Shown: positions 8,096 through 15,372, counted from the first letter of the stretch. The stretch is DNA of 18,647 bases from Firmicutes bacterium UBA6226 (GCA_002441045.1 DJWQ01000073.1:1-18647), one strand, 5' to 3'. Notes: generated from the sequence alone by a model not told the origin. Program-made: numbers and translations.

Positions 8096-8557
8096 ATGAA
8101 AATCACAACACATTTACTGCTGACATTAATAACTGGTGGATTTTGGCCATTTTATTTAATAGCAAAATCCTGTATTCGTACAAAAAGGTATCATCACAGA
8201 TACATTACCATGGAACAGATAGATTATATGACGGGTGATGAGTTTGAAATATTACTAGAAGCTTTATTTTCAACATTTGGGTTTATGGTGTATCGAACTC
8301 ATTCAACAGGTGATTATGGGGCAGATTTGATTATTGAAAATTCTAAAACACGAATCGCTGTACAAGCTAAGAGATATTCTAGTAATGTAGATGTGTCTGC
8401 GGTACAAGAAGTTGTTGCAACAAAAAGTTATTATTCATGTTATGAAGCAATGGTTGTTACGAATAATTACTTTACTCCTGCAGCAAAGAAACTAGCAAAT
8501 GCCAATAAAGTGCTACTGTTGGATCGAGAATGGTTGATTAATGAGTTGTTTAGTTAG
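8096..8557 (+). CDS. Mrr-like (type IV restriction) nuclease with N-terminal hydrophobic segment
   Basis: This 153-aa protein ends in a compact Mrr-family endonuclease domain (PF04471-like). The conserved pattern is MTGDEFEILLEALF, then STGDYGADLII with catalytic D77, then QAK at 90-92, then a VQEVVATKSYY helix and VVTNNYFTPAAKKLA. Residues about 5-25 are hydrophobic (LLLTLITGGFWPFYLIA), like one short membrane anchor, and are followed by a basic stretch. Small Mrr proteins with one or two N-terminal membrane segments are common and usually described only as restriction endonuclease-like. The start at 8096 has a weak AGGAAA site; a later ATG in MEQIDY has none, so I keep the longer form. It lies 106 bp after mcrC on the same strand and may cooperate with it against modified DNA (inference). 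It could also act on host DNA at the membrane. Confidence 0.85.
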   Translation: MKITTHLLLTLITGGFWPFYLIAKSCIRTKRYHHRYITMEQIDYMTGDEFEILLEALFSTFGFMVYRTHSTGDYGADLIIENSKTRIAVQAKRYSSNVDVSAVQEVVATKSYYSCYEAMVVTNNYFTPAAKKLANANKVLLLDREWLINELFS

Positions 8558-8663
8558 AAGCTTTAAAGTACAACGCAAAAAGTTAACTTTCAAGATTTAA
8601 AAAACTTGAGATTTTAAGCAAACTAAGATATGACACACTGCAAGAGGCGTCATTAATAATTTT

Positions 8664-8700
8664 AAAAAAAATACACCTACTTGGTTGAAAGTAGGTGTAT
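8664..8700 (-). terminator. Rho-independent terminator for the minus strand
   Basis: A perfect 12-bp stem (ATACACCTACTT at 8671-8682 with AAGTAGGTGTAT at 8689-8700) encloses a 6-nt loop. Read on the minus strand it is followed at once by a run of seven T (complement of 8664-8670). On the + strand the following bases are AAAATCTA, so the direction is clear. It starts 14 nt after the stop codon of the minus-strand relic at 8715, the expected spacing for that gene's own terminator. Confidence 0.75.
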
Positions 8701-8714
8701 AAAATCTAATTGGG

Positions 8715-8834
8715 CTAGTTGTGAATCCTCGAAATAATATTCACTGCTGGTCCTTGTAACATACGATCACTAGCGGGAAAGTATGTTACTTCTTGCCATA
8801 AAATAGCAAACGGTCGGTTGAAGTGGATGCGTGC
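8715..8834 (-). pseudogene. 3' remnant of an unidentified minus-strand gene
   Basis: On the minus strand a 39-codon open stretch ends in TAG at 8715-8717. Its product has protein-like composition (segments NRPFAILWQEVTYFPA and QGPAVNIISRIHN), with no start codon at its head; it runs straight into a stop at 8835. A strong minus-strand terminator follows 14 nt after the TAG. Together these suggest the true C-terminus and terminator of a gene whose remainder was lost when the DNA now at 8835 and beyond arrived. I do not recognise the family. Confidence 0.45.
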
Positions 8835-8939
8835 TCAACTCACGAGATCTATTATCTAGTAAAACTATATTGTACTTTATTTCTGCAGTCAATACGTTAT
8901 ATGAATAATAGTGTATTTAAATTTTGGATAGAGGAGGAG

Positions 8940-9335
8940 ATGTATTTGTTCAAAGACAATTATGAATTACCAGAATATATGAAAAATGATAAGGTTAAAG
9001 AGCTGGCCAAAATTCGAGAAAATGCCTATGATTACGAAAGTGTTGATAGGAATCTTACAGAAGAAACGAAAAAGATGATAGTCAAATCAATGAAAAACAT
9101 GAATCCGAGAGTTGTTAGTGTCACTCCCAATTCAGATTATACCTTGTTATTAACATTTTCAAATCAAGAAAAACGAATTTTTGATATGAATAAATATCTC
9201 AATATTGGGATATTTAAAGAGTTAAATGATATAGAATATTTTATGAAGGTAAAGGTTGTTCTTGGTTCAATTAAGTGGCCTAACGGTCAGGATTTATGTC
9301 CTGACACATTATATATGGACAGTATTCCTGTATAG
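8940..9335 (+). CDS. DUF2442 family protein
   Basis: The C-terminal half (about residues 55-131) is a DUF2442 domain: PRVVSVTPNSDYTLLLTF, an FDMNKYLN-like strand-turn, FKELNDIEYFMKV and GSIKWPNGQDLCPDTLY. DUF2442 proteins are small and often sit beside DUF4160 partners in toxin-antitoxin-like pairs; no DUF4160 gene is present here. The frame is open upstream to ATG 8823, but that part is not protein-like and lacks a ribosome binding site. GAGGAGG at 8931-8937 places the true start at ATG 8940 or, with the better 8-nt spacing, at TTG 8946; the product is then 131 or 129 aa. The N-terminal extension YELPEYMKNDKVKELAKIRE is acidic/basic and predicted helical. The function is unknown; the gene stands alone between two cassettes. 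Confidence 0.8.
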   Translation: MYLFKDNYELPEYMKNDKVKELAKIRENAYDYESVDRNLTEETKKMIVKSMKNMNPRVVSVTPNSDYTLLLTFSNQEKRIFDMNKYLNIGIFKELNDIEYFMKVKVVLGSIKWPNGQDLCPDTLYMDSIPV

Positions 9336-9431
9336 ATAGAAGGAATAATAAATATAAATGAAATAATAAGCTACTAGTTTTGATTCGTTATTTCAAAGTT
9401 TGGTGTAGAGGAAACACGTAAATGATTTGTA

Positions 9432-9448
9432 TAGTTAAGTCTTAACTA
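9432..9448. promoter_or_regulatory. 17-bp palindrome, possible operator upstream of the HelD-like gene
   Basis: TAGTTAAG-T-CTTAACTA forms two perfect 8-bp arms around one base, 67 bp before the GTG start of the HelD-like gene. No U-tract follows, so it does not look like a terminator. The region between 9336 and 9514 holds nothing else except the strong ribosome binding site AAAGGAGGGG at 9501-9510. A repressor or activator site is plausible, but the protein is unknown. Confidence 0.35.
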
Positions 9449-9514
9449 GACAATTGTTAGTTTAAGATGTATATTTCAGAAAGATGAGTCTATTTACAAT
9501 AAAGGAGGGGTGTT

Positions 9515-12064
9515 GTGCAAGTAGGAGATCTGTATAAGTGCGAAAAAGGAAGAGGAATATTGAAGGTTAGTGAGGTAATCGATGCTGATTATTTCATTTT
9601 GAGTGGAACAGAAGGACAGTACAAGCATCATATTAGAGATATTGGAAAGACAATTACTCCTCATCATGACGAAATTCTATATCAAACTTTAAGTGAAAGA
9701 TTTCATTATGATGAAATCGAACAGGCAGAATACCTTGATAGACTTTATTTAAAAGATTCAAAAGAAGACATAGAATGTGAAATCCAGAATCTTAGAAAAG
9801 TTCATAAAATACTAAATGAAGAAGCAGCAGTACGTGACAATAAGATAAGTTTACTACCAAATTTATATCAATCTGGGGCAAATACAAAAGATGAGTTTAA
9901 TTCTTTATATGACCAAAAAAATACAAAAATTCGGTTGTTAAGTGAGCTGGATGAGATTATAAATATTGAAGAGAATCCTTACATTTGCAAGTTAGAGACA
10001 GTATCAAAAGAATATTCATTTGAAAAGTTTTATATCGGAAAAAGAGATCACAATTATCATAATGACCGTGTTTATAGCTGGCAGAGCAATATTGGTAGCA
10101 TGTACTACAGAAAATCAATGAGAGATTTCAGAATTAATAATGTTAGGTATCAGTTAAAGACAAGACGTGATTATAATATTTCGCACTGTATTTTAAAAGA
10201 TGTAACATTTGTAAGATATGACTCTAATCTGAGTACTGCTAAAGGTGAGAATTATAGTGATGACTTATCACATGGTGTATATGATGAATTTTTATTAGAA
10301 ATTATTAAAAATCAAAGAATTGATGAAACTGTTAAAGAAATAATCAGTACTATTCAAGAAAAGCAATATAACATAATTTCAGAATCTTACAATTCCAATC
10401 TACTCATTCAGGGGTGTGCTGGATCTGGAAAGACGATGATTTTGCTACATCGAATATCATACTTACTTTATAACAAATACTTTGAGAAGAAAGACTTACT
10501 TATATTAACACCAAATGACGGGTTAACAGAATTTATAAGCCCAATTGTCCATGAGTTGGATCTTGATGGAATAAAGGTAAGCACTCTATTTGGATATATG
10601 GGAGAAAACTATAAAAAGTTGACAGATAAGTCTATAATATTTCATCAAACTAATGAAATCAGCATAGATATTCAGAAAAGACTAATTGATGGATTCAATG
10701 ACTATATCATGAAAATAATAAGTGATTACATTGACAAACACGTAGATAATCAGATGCTGAGTCAGTTACAAAGGTTTGCACCAGTAGAAGGGTATGAGAG
10801 TTTAAGTTTGAAAAACAAACAGAAGGCCTTTAAGGACTTGTGTATTCAAATTCTAAGGAGCGAAGAAATTTTTCATGATGAAATTTGCAGAAAACTCAGC
10901 GATTTGATAAAAGTATTATTGGCGAATATAAACACTATAGAACATAACATTATAGATTTAGAAAGAAACATTGAAACTTGCAAACGAATAGTAGAAGATA
11001 ACAAATTTAAGATTGCGAATTATAAAAAAGAATCAAGCACTCTACTTGGGCGTGTTTTAAAACTTATAAACACGAATGTAGATGAGATTGAAAGTTTGAA
11101 AATAATTGATAGAAATATGAACGAAAAAATTTATCAATATAGTAATGAGGTTAATGAACTTCAAAGTAGAAGGCAAGTACTCAAATCCCAAAATGAAAAG
11201 GCGGAAATTATATTAAAAATAATAAGGAATCGCGAATATAAAGATGATGAAACTGAATTTTTAATGACTTCAATAAGAGAATTGCTTAAAATTGGTGAGA
11301 ACAGTAAGGAGTATCTCTTGACCCAAAATGAGATATTATTTTTTGATAATAAAATAAAAAAGTTAGAAAGAGAGTTTTCTCCAGAAAAAGCTATAGATTA
11401 CTTTTTAAGAGAACTTAATATTGAAAATAATAATAAGCATTTAAAAAATAAATTGATGCTAATATACTGGATTAAGTATGCTGGAATAAAAAGTAATGTT
11501 AAATTGTTAATGATTGATGAGGCTCAAGATTATTCAATGCTTGATTTAGAAATAATCAAGATGGTTTGCGCTCAAAATCCAGTATTTAACTTGTTTGGGG
11601 ATTCTAATCAAACATTGTATAAACAAAATGAAAATTGGTCTCAAATAAGTGATTCGGAAAAGTATATCAAGTTTAATCTTAATGAGAATTATAGAAATTC
11701 AAATGAAATCACTAATTTTTATAGAAAGCATTTGGAAATTTATGATATCCCAATTGGAATATTTGATAAGAAAGTTCAACATTCAACAGATTTTTATGAT
11801 TTATTGAAGAAGTTTACAGAAATCAATGGAAGGAAGGTTTTAATATTTAAAGAGCAAGAGTATTACAAAAAAATAGTAGAGGTTATCGAAAGAATTGGAG
11901 AGATTAATTCTGTTGATATTGAATTTAAAACTGTTGCATCATCAAAGGGGATGGAGTTCAACTCTGTTTTTGTTATTTCTGAAGGAATGAGCAAAGTTGA
12001 AAAGTACATCTCCTATACAAGAGCGCGATCTAATCTTTTTGTATATGACGTTAAACTAGAATAG
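9515..12064 (+). CDS. HelD-like SF1 motor (RNA-polymerase-recycling HelD family), divergent
   Basis: This 849-aa protein starts at GTG 9515, fixed by AAAGGAGGGG ending 4 nt upstream. It follows the plan of Bacillus HelD, which pries RNA polymerase off nucleic acid using ATP. In order: a small extra N-terminal module (1-70), a coiled coil (about 70-150), a FYIGKRDHNYHNDRVYSWQ segment with IGSMYYRKS that matches the FYIGR...VYDWRAPISSLYY block of HelD, TIQEKQYNIIS before Walker A GCAGSGKT (300-307), a long coiled-coil insertion (about 440-640), Walker B MIDEAQD with D668, FGDSNQTLY, NLNENYRNSNEI, the VASSKGMEFN motif and YTRARSNLF. The helicase motifs look intact; only the spacing and insert are unusual, and it is somewhat longer than B. 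subtilis HelD (774 aa). It heads the cassette with the glycine-zipper pair 284 bp downstream. A role in phage or stress response is inferred. Confidence 0.88.
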   Translation: MQVGDLYKCEKGRGILKVSEVIDADYFILSGTEGQYKHHIRDIGKTITPHHDEILYQTLSERFHYDEIEQAEYLDRLYLKDSKEDIECEIQNLRKVHKILNEEAAVRDNKISLLPNLYQSGANTKDEFNSLYDQKNTKIRLLSELDEIINIEENPYICKLETVSKEYSFEKFYIGKRDHNYHNDRVYSWQSNIGSMYYRKSMRDFRINNVRYQLKTRRDYNISHCILKDVTFVRYDSNLSTAKGENYSDDLSHGVYDEFLLEIIKNQRIDETVKEIISTIQEKQYNIISESYNSNLLIQGCAGSGKTMILLHRISYLLYNKYFEKKDLLILTPNDGLTEFISPIVHELDLDGIKVSTLFGYMGENYKKLTDKSIIFHQTNEISIDIQKRLIDGFNDYIMKIISDYIDKHVDNQMLSQLQRFAPVEGYESLSLKNKQKAFKDLCIQILRSEEIFHDEICRKLSDLIKVLLANINTIEHNIIDLERNIETCKRIVEDNKFKIANYKKESSTLLGRVLKLINTNVDEIESLKIIDRNMNEKIYQYSNEVNELQSRRQVLKSQNEKAEIILKIIRNREYKDDETEFLMTSIRELLKIGENSKEYLLTQNEILFFDNKIKKLEREFSPEKAIDYFLRELNIENNNKHLKNKLMLIYWIKYAGIKSNVKLLMIDEAQDYSMLDLEIIKMVCAQNPVFNLFGDSNQTLYKQNENWSQISDSEKYIKFNLNENYRNSNEITNFYRKHLEIYDIPIGIFDKKVQHSTDFYDLLKKFTEINGRKVLIFKEQEYYKKIVEVIERIGEINSVDIEFKTVASSKGMEFNSVFVISEGMSKVEKYISYTRARSNLFVYDVKLE

Positions 12065-12348
12065 CCAATAACATAAGATCAATAACTAATGGACTAAAAT
12101 TTGTAGCTAAGTATATAGAAATGAGTTCTGAGAAAAAGGGTTCTCGACTTCCAATAATGCCATCAAAGGAAGAAACGCAAAAACTAAAAAAATAAGTTAT
12201 AGTAGAATCAAGGAAAAAGGAAATCATTGCAATGCAGATTTAAAAGTAAGGCAATATTCGAGTTCTTATCTGAAGTTTTAACTATAGATCTAATTATTGA
12301 AGCATAGTAATATTCTGGAGAATATTAAATTATTACGGAGGCTATGAT
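12065..12348. other. Spacer between the HelD-like gene and the glycine-zipper pair
   Basis: No convincing gene is present. A short open stretch (12055-12195) has an internal ATG at 12121 giving only 24 codons, with no ribosome binding site; I treat it as chance or a fragment. The useful element is the interrupted palindrome at 12308-12327 and the GGAGG at 12337-12341 for the next gene. I see no terminator for the HelD-like gene, so read-through is possible. Confidence 0.45.
12308..12327. promoter_or_regulatory. 20-bp interrupted palindrome upstream of the glycine-zipper pair
   Basis: TAATATTCT-GG-AGAATATTA has two perfect 9-bp arms with a 2-nt centre and ends 9 nt before the GGAGG ribosome binding site of the next gene. 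A weak TTGAAG (12297-12302) precedes it and AATATT inside the right arm could serve as a -10. A repressor bound there would block transcription or translation starts, so it is a good operator candidate; a short mRNA hairpin is the alternative. Confidence 0.45.
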
Positions 12349-13209
12349 ATGTTTAATGCAAAATTAAGAAAAAATGCAATTGACAATTATAATGCAGCGG
12401 TTGATCGTTATGAAAAAGCGGCCAATGATTTAGGTGAGAATACGAATCTTCTCTATGAAAAACGTGAAAAAGCTATAATGCTTGTTAAATTAATGGAAGA
12501 ACGAATTAATGAAATTGCAAACACCCCAAAGGAGTTCAAAGTTACCTTTCAAAAAATTGAAATTGAAATAGTAAATTTTAAGACAAAACAACAAGAAATT
12601 AAAAAAGCAGAAGTTGAAGCCAAAACCGCTGCTGGAGGGTCTGGAGCAGGAGCAACTTTGAGTGCTCTTGGAGTTGCTGTAGCGACAATGGGGCCAACTG
12701 CAGCAATGGGGATTGCCACTACTTTTGGGGTTGCATCAACAGGTACTGCTATATCTACCTTATCAGGAGCCGCAGCTACTAATGCTGCATTGGCATGGCT
12801 TGGTAGCGGTGCATTAGCTGCGGGTGGAGGTGGAATAAGTGCAGGTTCTGCATTACTTGCACTAGCAGGACCAGTAGGTTGGACAATTGCTGGTGTTATG
12901 CTCGCGGGTTCGATTGGTACTGGATTGTATGCTAGTAATAAAAACAAAGAAACTGCTTTGAAATTAGTAGTTGAGAGAGAAAATCTCGAGACAATTATTA
13001 GAAAATTTAATAATATGAATTCGGAAGTTAAGGCATTATTAAATATTACTAACACTCAAATTACTGGTGTGTCTACGGCTGCGAAATTTATAATTGGAAG
13101 TGACTACAGTCAATTCACCAGTGATGAAAAATTACAAGCCGGATTACTTGTGAATTCAACTTTAACTTTAGCACAGCTAATTAATAAGGAGCTTAAATTA
13201 GATGCTTAG
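12349..13209 (+). CDS. Glycine-zipper protein, first of a coupled pair (function unknown)
   Basis: This 286-aa protein has three parts. Residues 1-93 are a charged helical, coiled-coil-like region (YNAAVDRYEKAANDLGEN; a conserved-looking NTPKEF). Residues 94-196 are about 100 residues of Gly/Ala/Ser/Thr with small-xxx-small spacing, including TTFGVASTGTAISTLSGAAA and ALAWLGSGALAAGGGGISAG, of the kind that packs helices in membranes or pores. Residues 197-286 are helical again and end in a leucine-rich stretch. There is no signal peptide, so it would insert from the cytosolic side. I recall this very conserved Gly/Ala core in unannotated proteins of diverse bacteria, but know no experimental function. 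ATG 12349 has GGAGG 7 nt upstream. It overlaps the next gene by 8 nt, so the two are translated together. A pore-forming or membrane-remodelling role is inferred from composition only. Confidence 0.85.
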   Translation: MFNAKLRKNAIDNYNAAVDRYEKAANDLGENTNLLYEKREKAIMLVKLMEERINEIANTPKEFKVTFQKIEIEIVNFKTKQQEIKKAEVEAKTAAGGSGAGATLSALGVAVATMGPTAAMGIATTFGVASTGTAISTLSGAAATNAALAWLGSGALAAGGGGISAGSALLALAGPVGWTIAGVMLAGSIGTGLYASNKNKETALKLVVERENLETIIRKFNNMNSEVKALLNITNTQITGVSTAAKFIIGSDYSQFTSDEKLQAGLLVNSTLTLAQLINKELKLDA

Positions 13210-14698
13210 TGAACAGACTATCGATAATAATGTTGAGCAAGGGATTGCTTCCTATGTTGAATATTTGAACAACATGCGATTAGTAGATTTGATGAATACT
13301 TTAGACTTAATACTTACTAATGAAACTGACAAATTATCTGATCTAGCAACTAAATCAGCTAATGCATTATCAAATTTAGATTGGGCAAAATCAGAAATTG
13401 ATAATCTTATCAACATTAATCGTGGTGGAGTAACAGGATTACATGGCTTTATTTCAGAGTTTGCTGAAACGGGTATAAGAAATGCAAGAGATGTTTACCA
13501 AGGACTACAGAAAAGTGTGGTATTGTTAAATGACAATGGACCGGCTGATATTATACTACAAGGCAAAGAAGTACAAATGAAGTTTTATGGAAATATATTA
13601 GAAGAAATTAAGCAAGCGTCCAATTACGATGAAATGAGTTTGATGTTTCCAAAAGACCATGTGGAAGTCATAAAAAAAGTTATGAGCGGAGCAAAGTCTG
13701 TAGAGTTTAATGAGAATATCTTGTCTAACTCCCAAATCAATAATATTAGGAAAGCCATTCAAGATGAGAGTGCTCTGCGAGGTGTTTCTCATGATGAATG
13801 GTTAAAATCATCAATTCTTGATTATAAAGACGTTCAAAAAGCATCGATTGACGAAACTTTATCAAAAGAGGTAAATGACATAAATAAACAAACTGCTCAA
13901 CGAAAGACAGGGATAAAAAAGGAGTCGGAAAAAGAAAGAATGAGTGCCCACCAAGAAGCACAACCTAGTTTTGGAGAAGCAACTAAAGTCGCTGGAATAG
14001 GTGCAGCAGTACAAGGTGGGTTCAACTTAGGGATTTTTGTCTATCGTAAGCATAAAGATGGAAAAGAAGTTTGGGAATTTGATGTTGAAGATTGGAAAGA
14101 GTGTGGAATTACTACAGCTAAAGGGGCAGCAAAAGGTGGAGTTTCTGGATATGCAATATATGGATTAACCAATGTTTGTAACCTTGCTGCACCAAGTGCT
14201 GGAGCAATAACTTCTGGAACTTTTGGGTTAAGTAGTGCCATAATTAAATATAGAAAAGGTGAAGTTGATAGTGATGGATTTATTGATTTAGTTACACTTA
14301 ATGCTATTGATGCAACAGGGGCGGCTATTGGGGCCGCGTTAGGACAAGCTGTTATCCCAATTCCTGTAGTTGGTGCTTTGATTGGTTCTATTGTTGCAAC
14401 CACAGCACTTAGTCTTGGAAAAGGTGTTCTAACCAAACATGAAATAGATGTAATCAATCTATATCAAGAAAAGATTAATACTTTTATTAATAATGTGGAT
14501 CAAGAATTCCAAGTACAACTAGATGAACTTATGAGTATGTATCGAAAACTTGGTGAGTTGCAGCAATATTCGTTTGACTATAACATCAATGTTCAACTAA
14601 GATTTGCTTCTTCTATTAGCTTAGCAAATAGTGTAGGTGTTTCAGAGCAGAGCATTCTTAAATGTGAGTTTGATGTTGATAAATACTTTCAAGATTGA
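13202..14698 (+). CDS. Glycine-zipper protein, second of a coupled pair (function unknown)
   Basis: This 498-aa protein starts at ATG 13202, overlapping its partner's stop (ATGCTTAG), with AAGGAG 10 nt upstream. Residues 1 to about 255 are soluble, helical and charged, ending in a Lys/Glu/Gln-rich linker (KKESEKERMSAHQEAQ). Three small-residue hydrophobic blocks follow: 263-280 (VAGIGAAVQGG), 302-347 (TTAKGAAKGGVSGYAIYG and SAGAITSGTFGLSSA) and 367-410 (ATGAAIGAALGQ, IPIPVVGALIGSIVATT). The last 85 residues are helical and soluble. Hydrophobic Gly/Ala hairpins placed after a long soluble head recall membrane-inserting effectors or holin-like proteins more than transporters. There is no enzyme motif I recognise and no signal peptide. 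Coupled translation suggests it forms a complex with the 286-aa partner. Function unknown; membrane activity is inferred. Confidence 0.85.
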   Translation: MLSEQTIDNNVEQGIASYVEYLNNMRLVDLMNTLDLILTNETDKLSDLATKSANALSNLDWAKSEIDNLININRGGVTGLHGFISEFAETGIRNARDVYQGLQKSVVLLNDNGPADIILQGKEVQMKFYGNILEEIKQASNYDEMSLMFPKDHVEVIKKVMSGAKSVEFNENILSNSQINNIRKAIQDESALRGVSHDEWLKSSILDYKDVQKASIDETLSKEVNDINKQTAQRKTGIKKESEKERMSAHQEAQPSFGEATKVAGIGAAVQGGFNLGIFVYRKHKDGKEVWEFDVEDWKECGITTAKGAAKGGVSGYAIYGLTNVCNLAAPSAGAITSGTFGLSSAIIKYRKGEVDSDGFIDLVTLNAIDATGAAIGAALGQAVIPIPVVGALIGSIVATTALSLGKGVLTKHEIDVINLYQEKINTFINNVDQEFQVQLDELMSMYRKLGELQQYSFDYNINVQLRFASSISLANSVGVSEQSILKCEFDVDKYFQD

Positions 14699-14994
14699 TA
14701 TTTTTCCACAGTGGTGAAGTGTCGTTAGAGAAACATCCGAAATGTTTGTAAGTGGAGATTTATCATTGGAATTTTTGTTCTTAATAAATGTAATCGAATC
14801 TTTCGATTTAGGGCATCGAACCCAACTTCCTAAAAAATTACAAAAGGTTTATTACATCGTTAGTTTATTTATCCTTGTTAATGATGCGGTTTGAAGCACG
14901 TATAATTGGCTTCTGCTCATTATACCTTGGACAAAACATGGGGAAATTAGAGTATTTAATCAATCACTAGTTATGAAATAGAAAGGGCGACAAA
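14699..14994. other. Spacer before the small coiled-coil gene
   Basis: No gene is visible. There are two short inverted repeats: AAACAT/ATGTTT at 14731-14747 (5-nt loop) and AATCGAA/TTCGATT at 14792-14808 (3-nt loop). Neither is followed by a U-tract, so neither is a convincing terminator. The next gene's ribosome binding site AAAGGG is at 14982-14987. The length suggests a separate promoter for the small gene. Confidence 0.4.
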
Positions 14995-15372
14995 ATGGGA
15001 ATTTTTAATTCAATAAAAGAAAAAAGAGCGAATGAAAAGCAAAGAAAAGAAAATGAACGGCAAGAAAAGCTAATGTCTGAAGCATATAGGTACATAAAAA
15101 ATGAAAATGTTCGATGTGATTCAGATGCAGATTATGAAGCTATTAAGTTGATTGCTGATTCTTTTGCAAAAAATGTTTCGATAGACTCAACGTCAACTAT
15201 TTGGAATGGAGATCAAAGTGGCACCATGGATAACAATGCCATAAGCGATGTGGATGCAAACATGTATTATTTCTGTAAAGCTATTATCCATCAGAATTTT
15301 ATGATTATGAGAAAGATTGATGCATTAGCTTTAAGGCTTGATAAAATTGAGAAAGAATCTAATCAGAAATAA
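14995..15372 (+). CDS. Small helical, coiled-coil-type protein of unknown function
   Basis: This 125-aa protein starts with an amphipathic, strongly basic helix (NSIKEKRANEKQRKENERQE), followed by a mixed middle with an acidic/polar patch (GDQSGTMDNNAISDVDAN) and a C-terminal heptad-like helix (FMIMRKIDALALRLDKIEKE). There is no signal peptide, membrane span or catalytic motif I can recognise. The ATG has AAAGGG 7 nt upstream, so expression is plausible. It lies 296 bp after the glycine-zipper pair on the same strand and 21 bp before an IS6 relic, so it could be a cassette member (adaptor, immunity protein or regulator) or an unrelated passenger. I do not recognise its family. Confidence 0.65.
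   Translation: MGIFNSIKEKRANEKQRKENERQEKLMSEAYRYIKNENVRCDSDADYEAIKLIADSFAKNVSIDSTSTIWNGDQSGTMDNNAISDVDANMYYFCKAIIHQNFMIMRKIDALALRLDKIEKESNQK

Larger units (their letters stand above)
8558..8939. other. Junction zone without an intact gene
   Basis: This stretch separates the McrBC/Mrr block from the DUF2442 gene. It holds the 3' tail of a decayed minus-strand gene (8715-8834), a strong terminator for that strand (8664-8700), and two inverted repeats inside the relic: a 6-bp repeat (8721-8726 with 8739-8744) and a 9-bp repeat (8756-8764 with 8781-8789). It probably marks a recombination boundary between two independently acquired cassettes. Confidence 0.5.

Noticed and set aside
8756..8789. 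9-bp inverted repeat (GTAACATAC with GTATGTTAC) considered as a small RNA or recombination site
   Set aside because: It lies inside the minus-strand coding relic, has a 16-nt loop, and shows no promoter or integron-type core sites.
8823..8939. Upstream extension of the DUF2442 frame to ATG 8823
   Set aside because: No ribosome binding site there, and a strong GAGGAGG site at 8931-8937 points to a start at 8940 or 8946.
12055..12195. Short + strand open stretch with a 24-codon ATG start at 12121
   Set aside because: No ribosome binding site, very short and lysine-rich; could be a fragment but nothing supports a gene.
12549..13055. Long minus-strand open frame (168 codons) opposite the first glycine-zipper gene
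   Set aside because: It is Ala/Pro/Val-rich only because it mirrors Gly/Ala codons of the real gene; no ribosome binding site or protein-like motif.
14041..14457. Minus-strand open frame opposite the second glycine-zipper gene
   Set aside because: Same compositional mirror effect; the + strand gene has the start signal and coupling.
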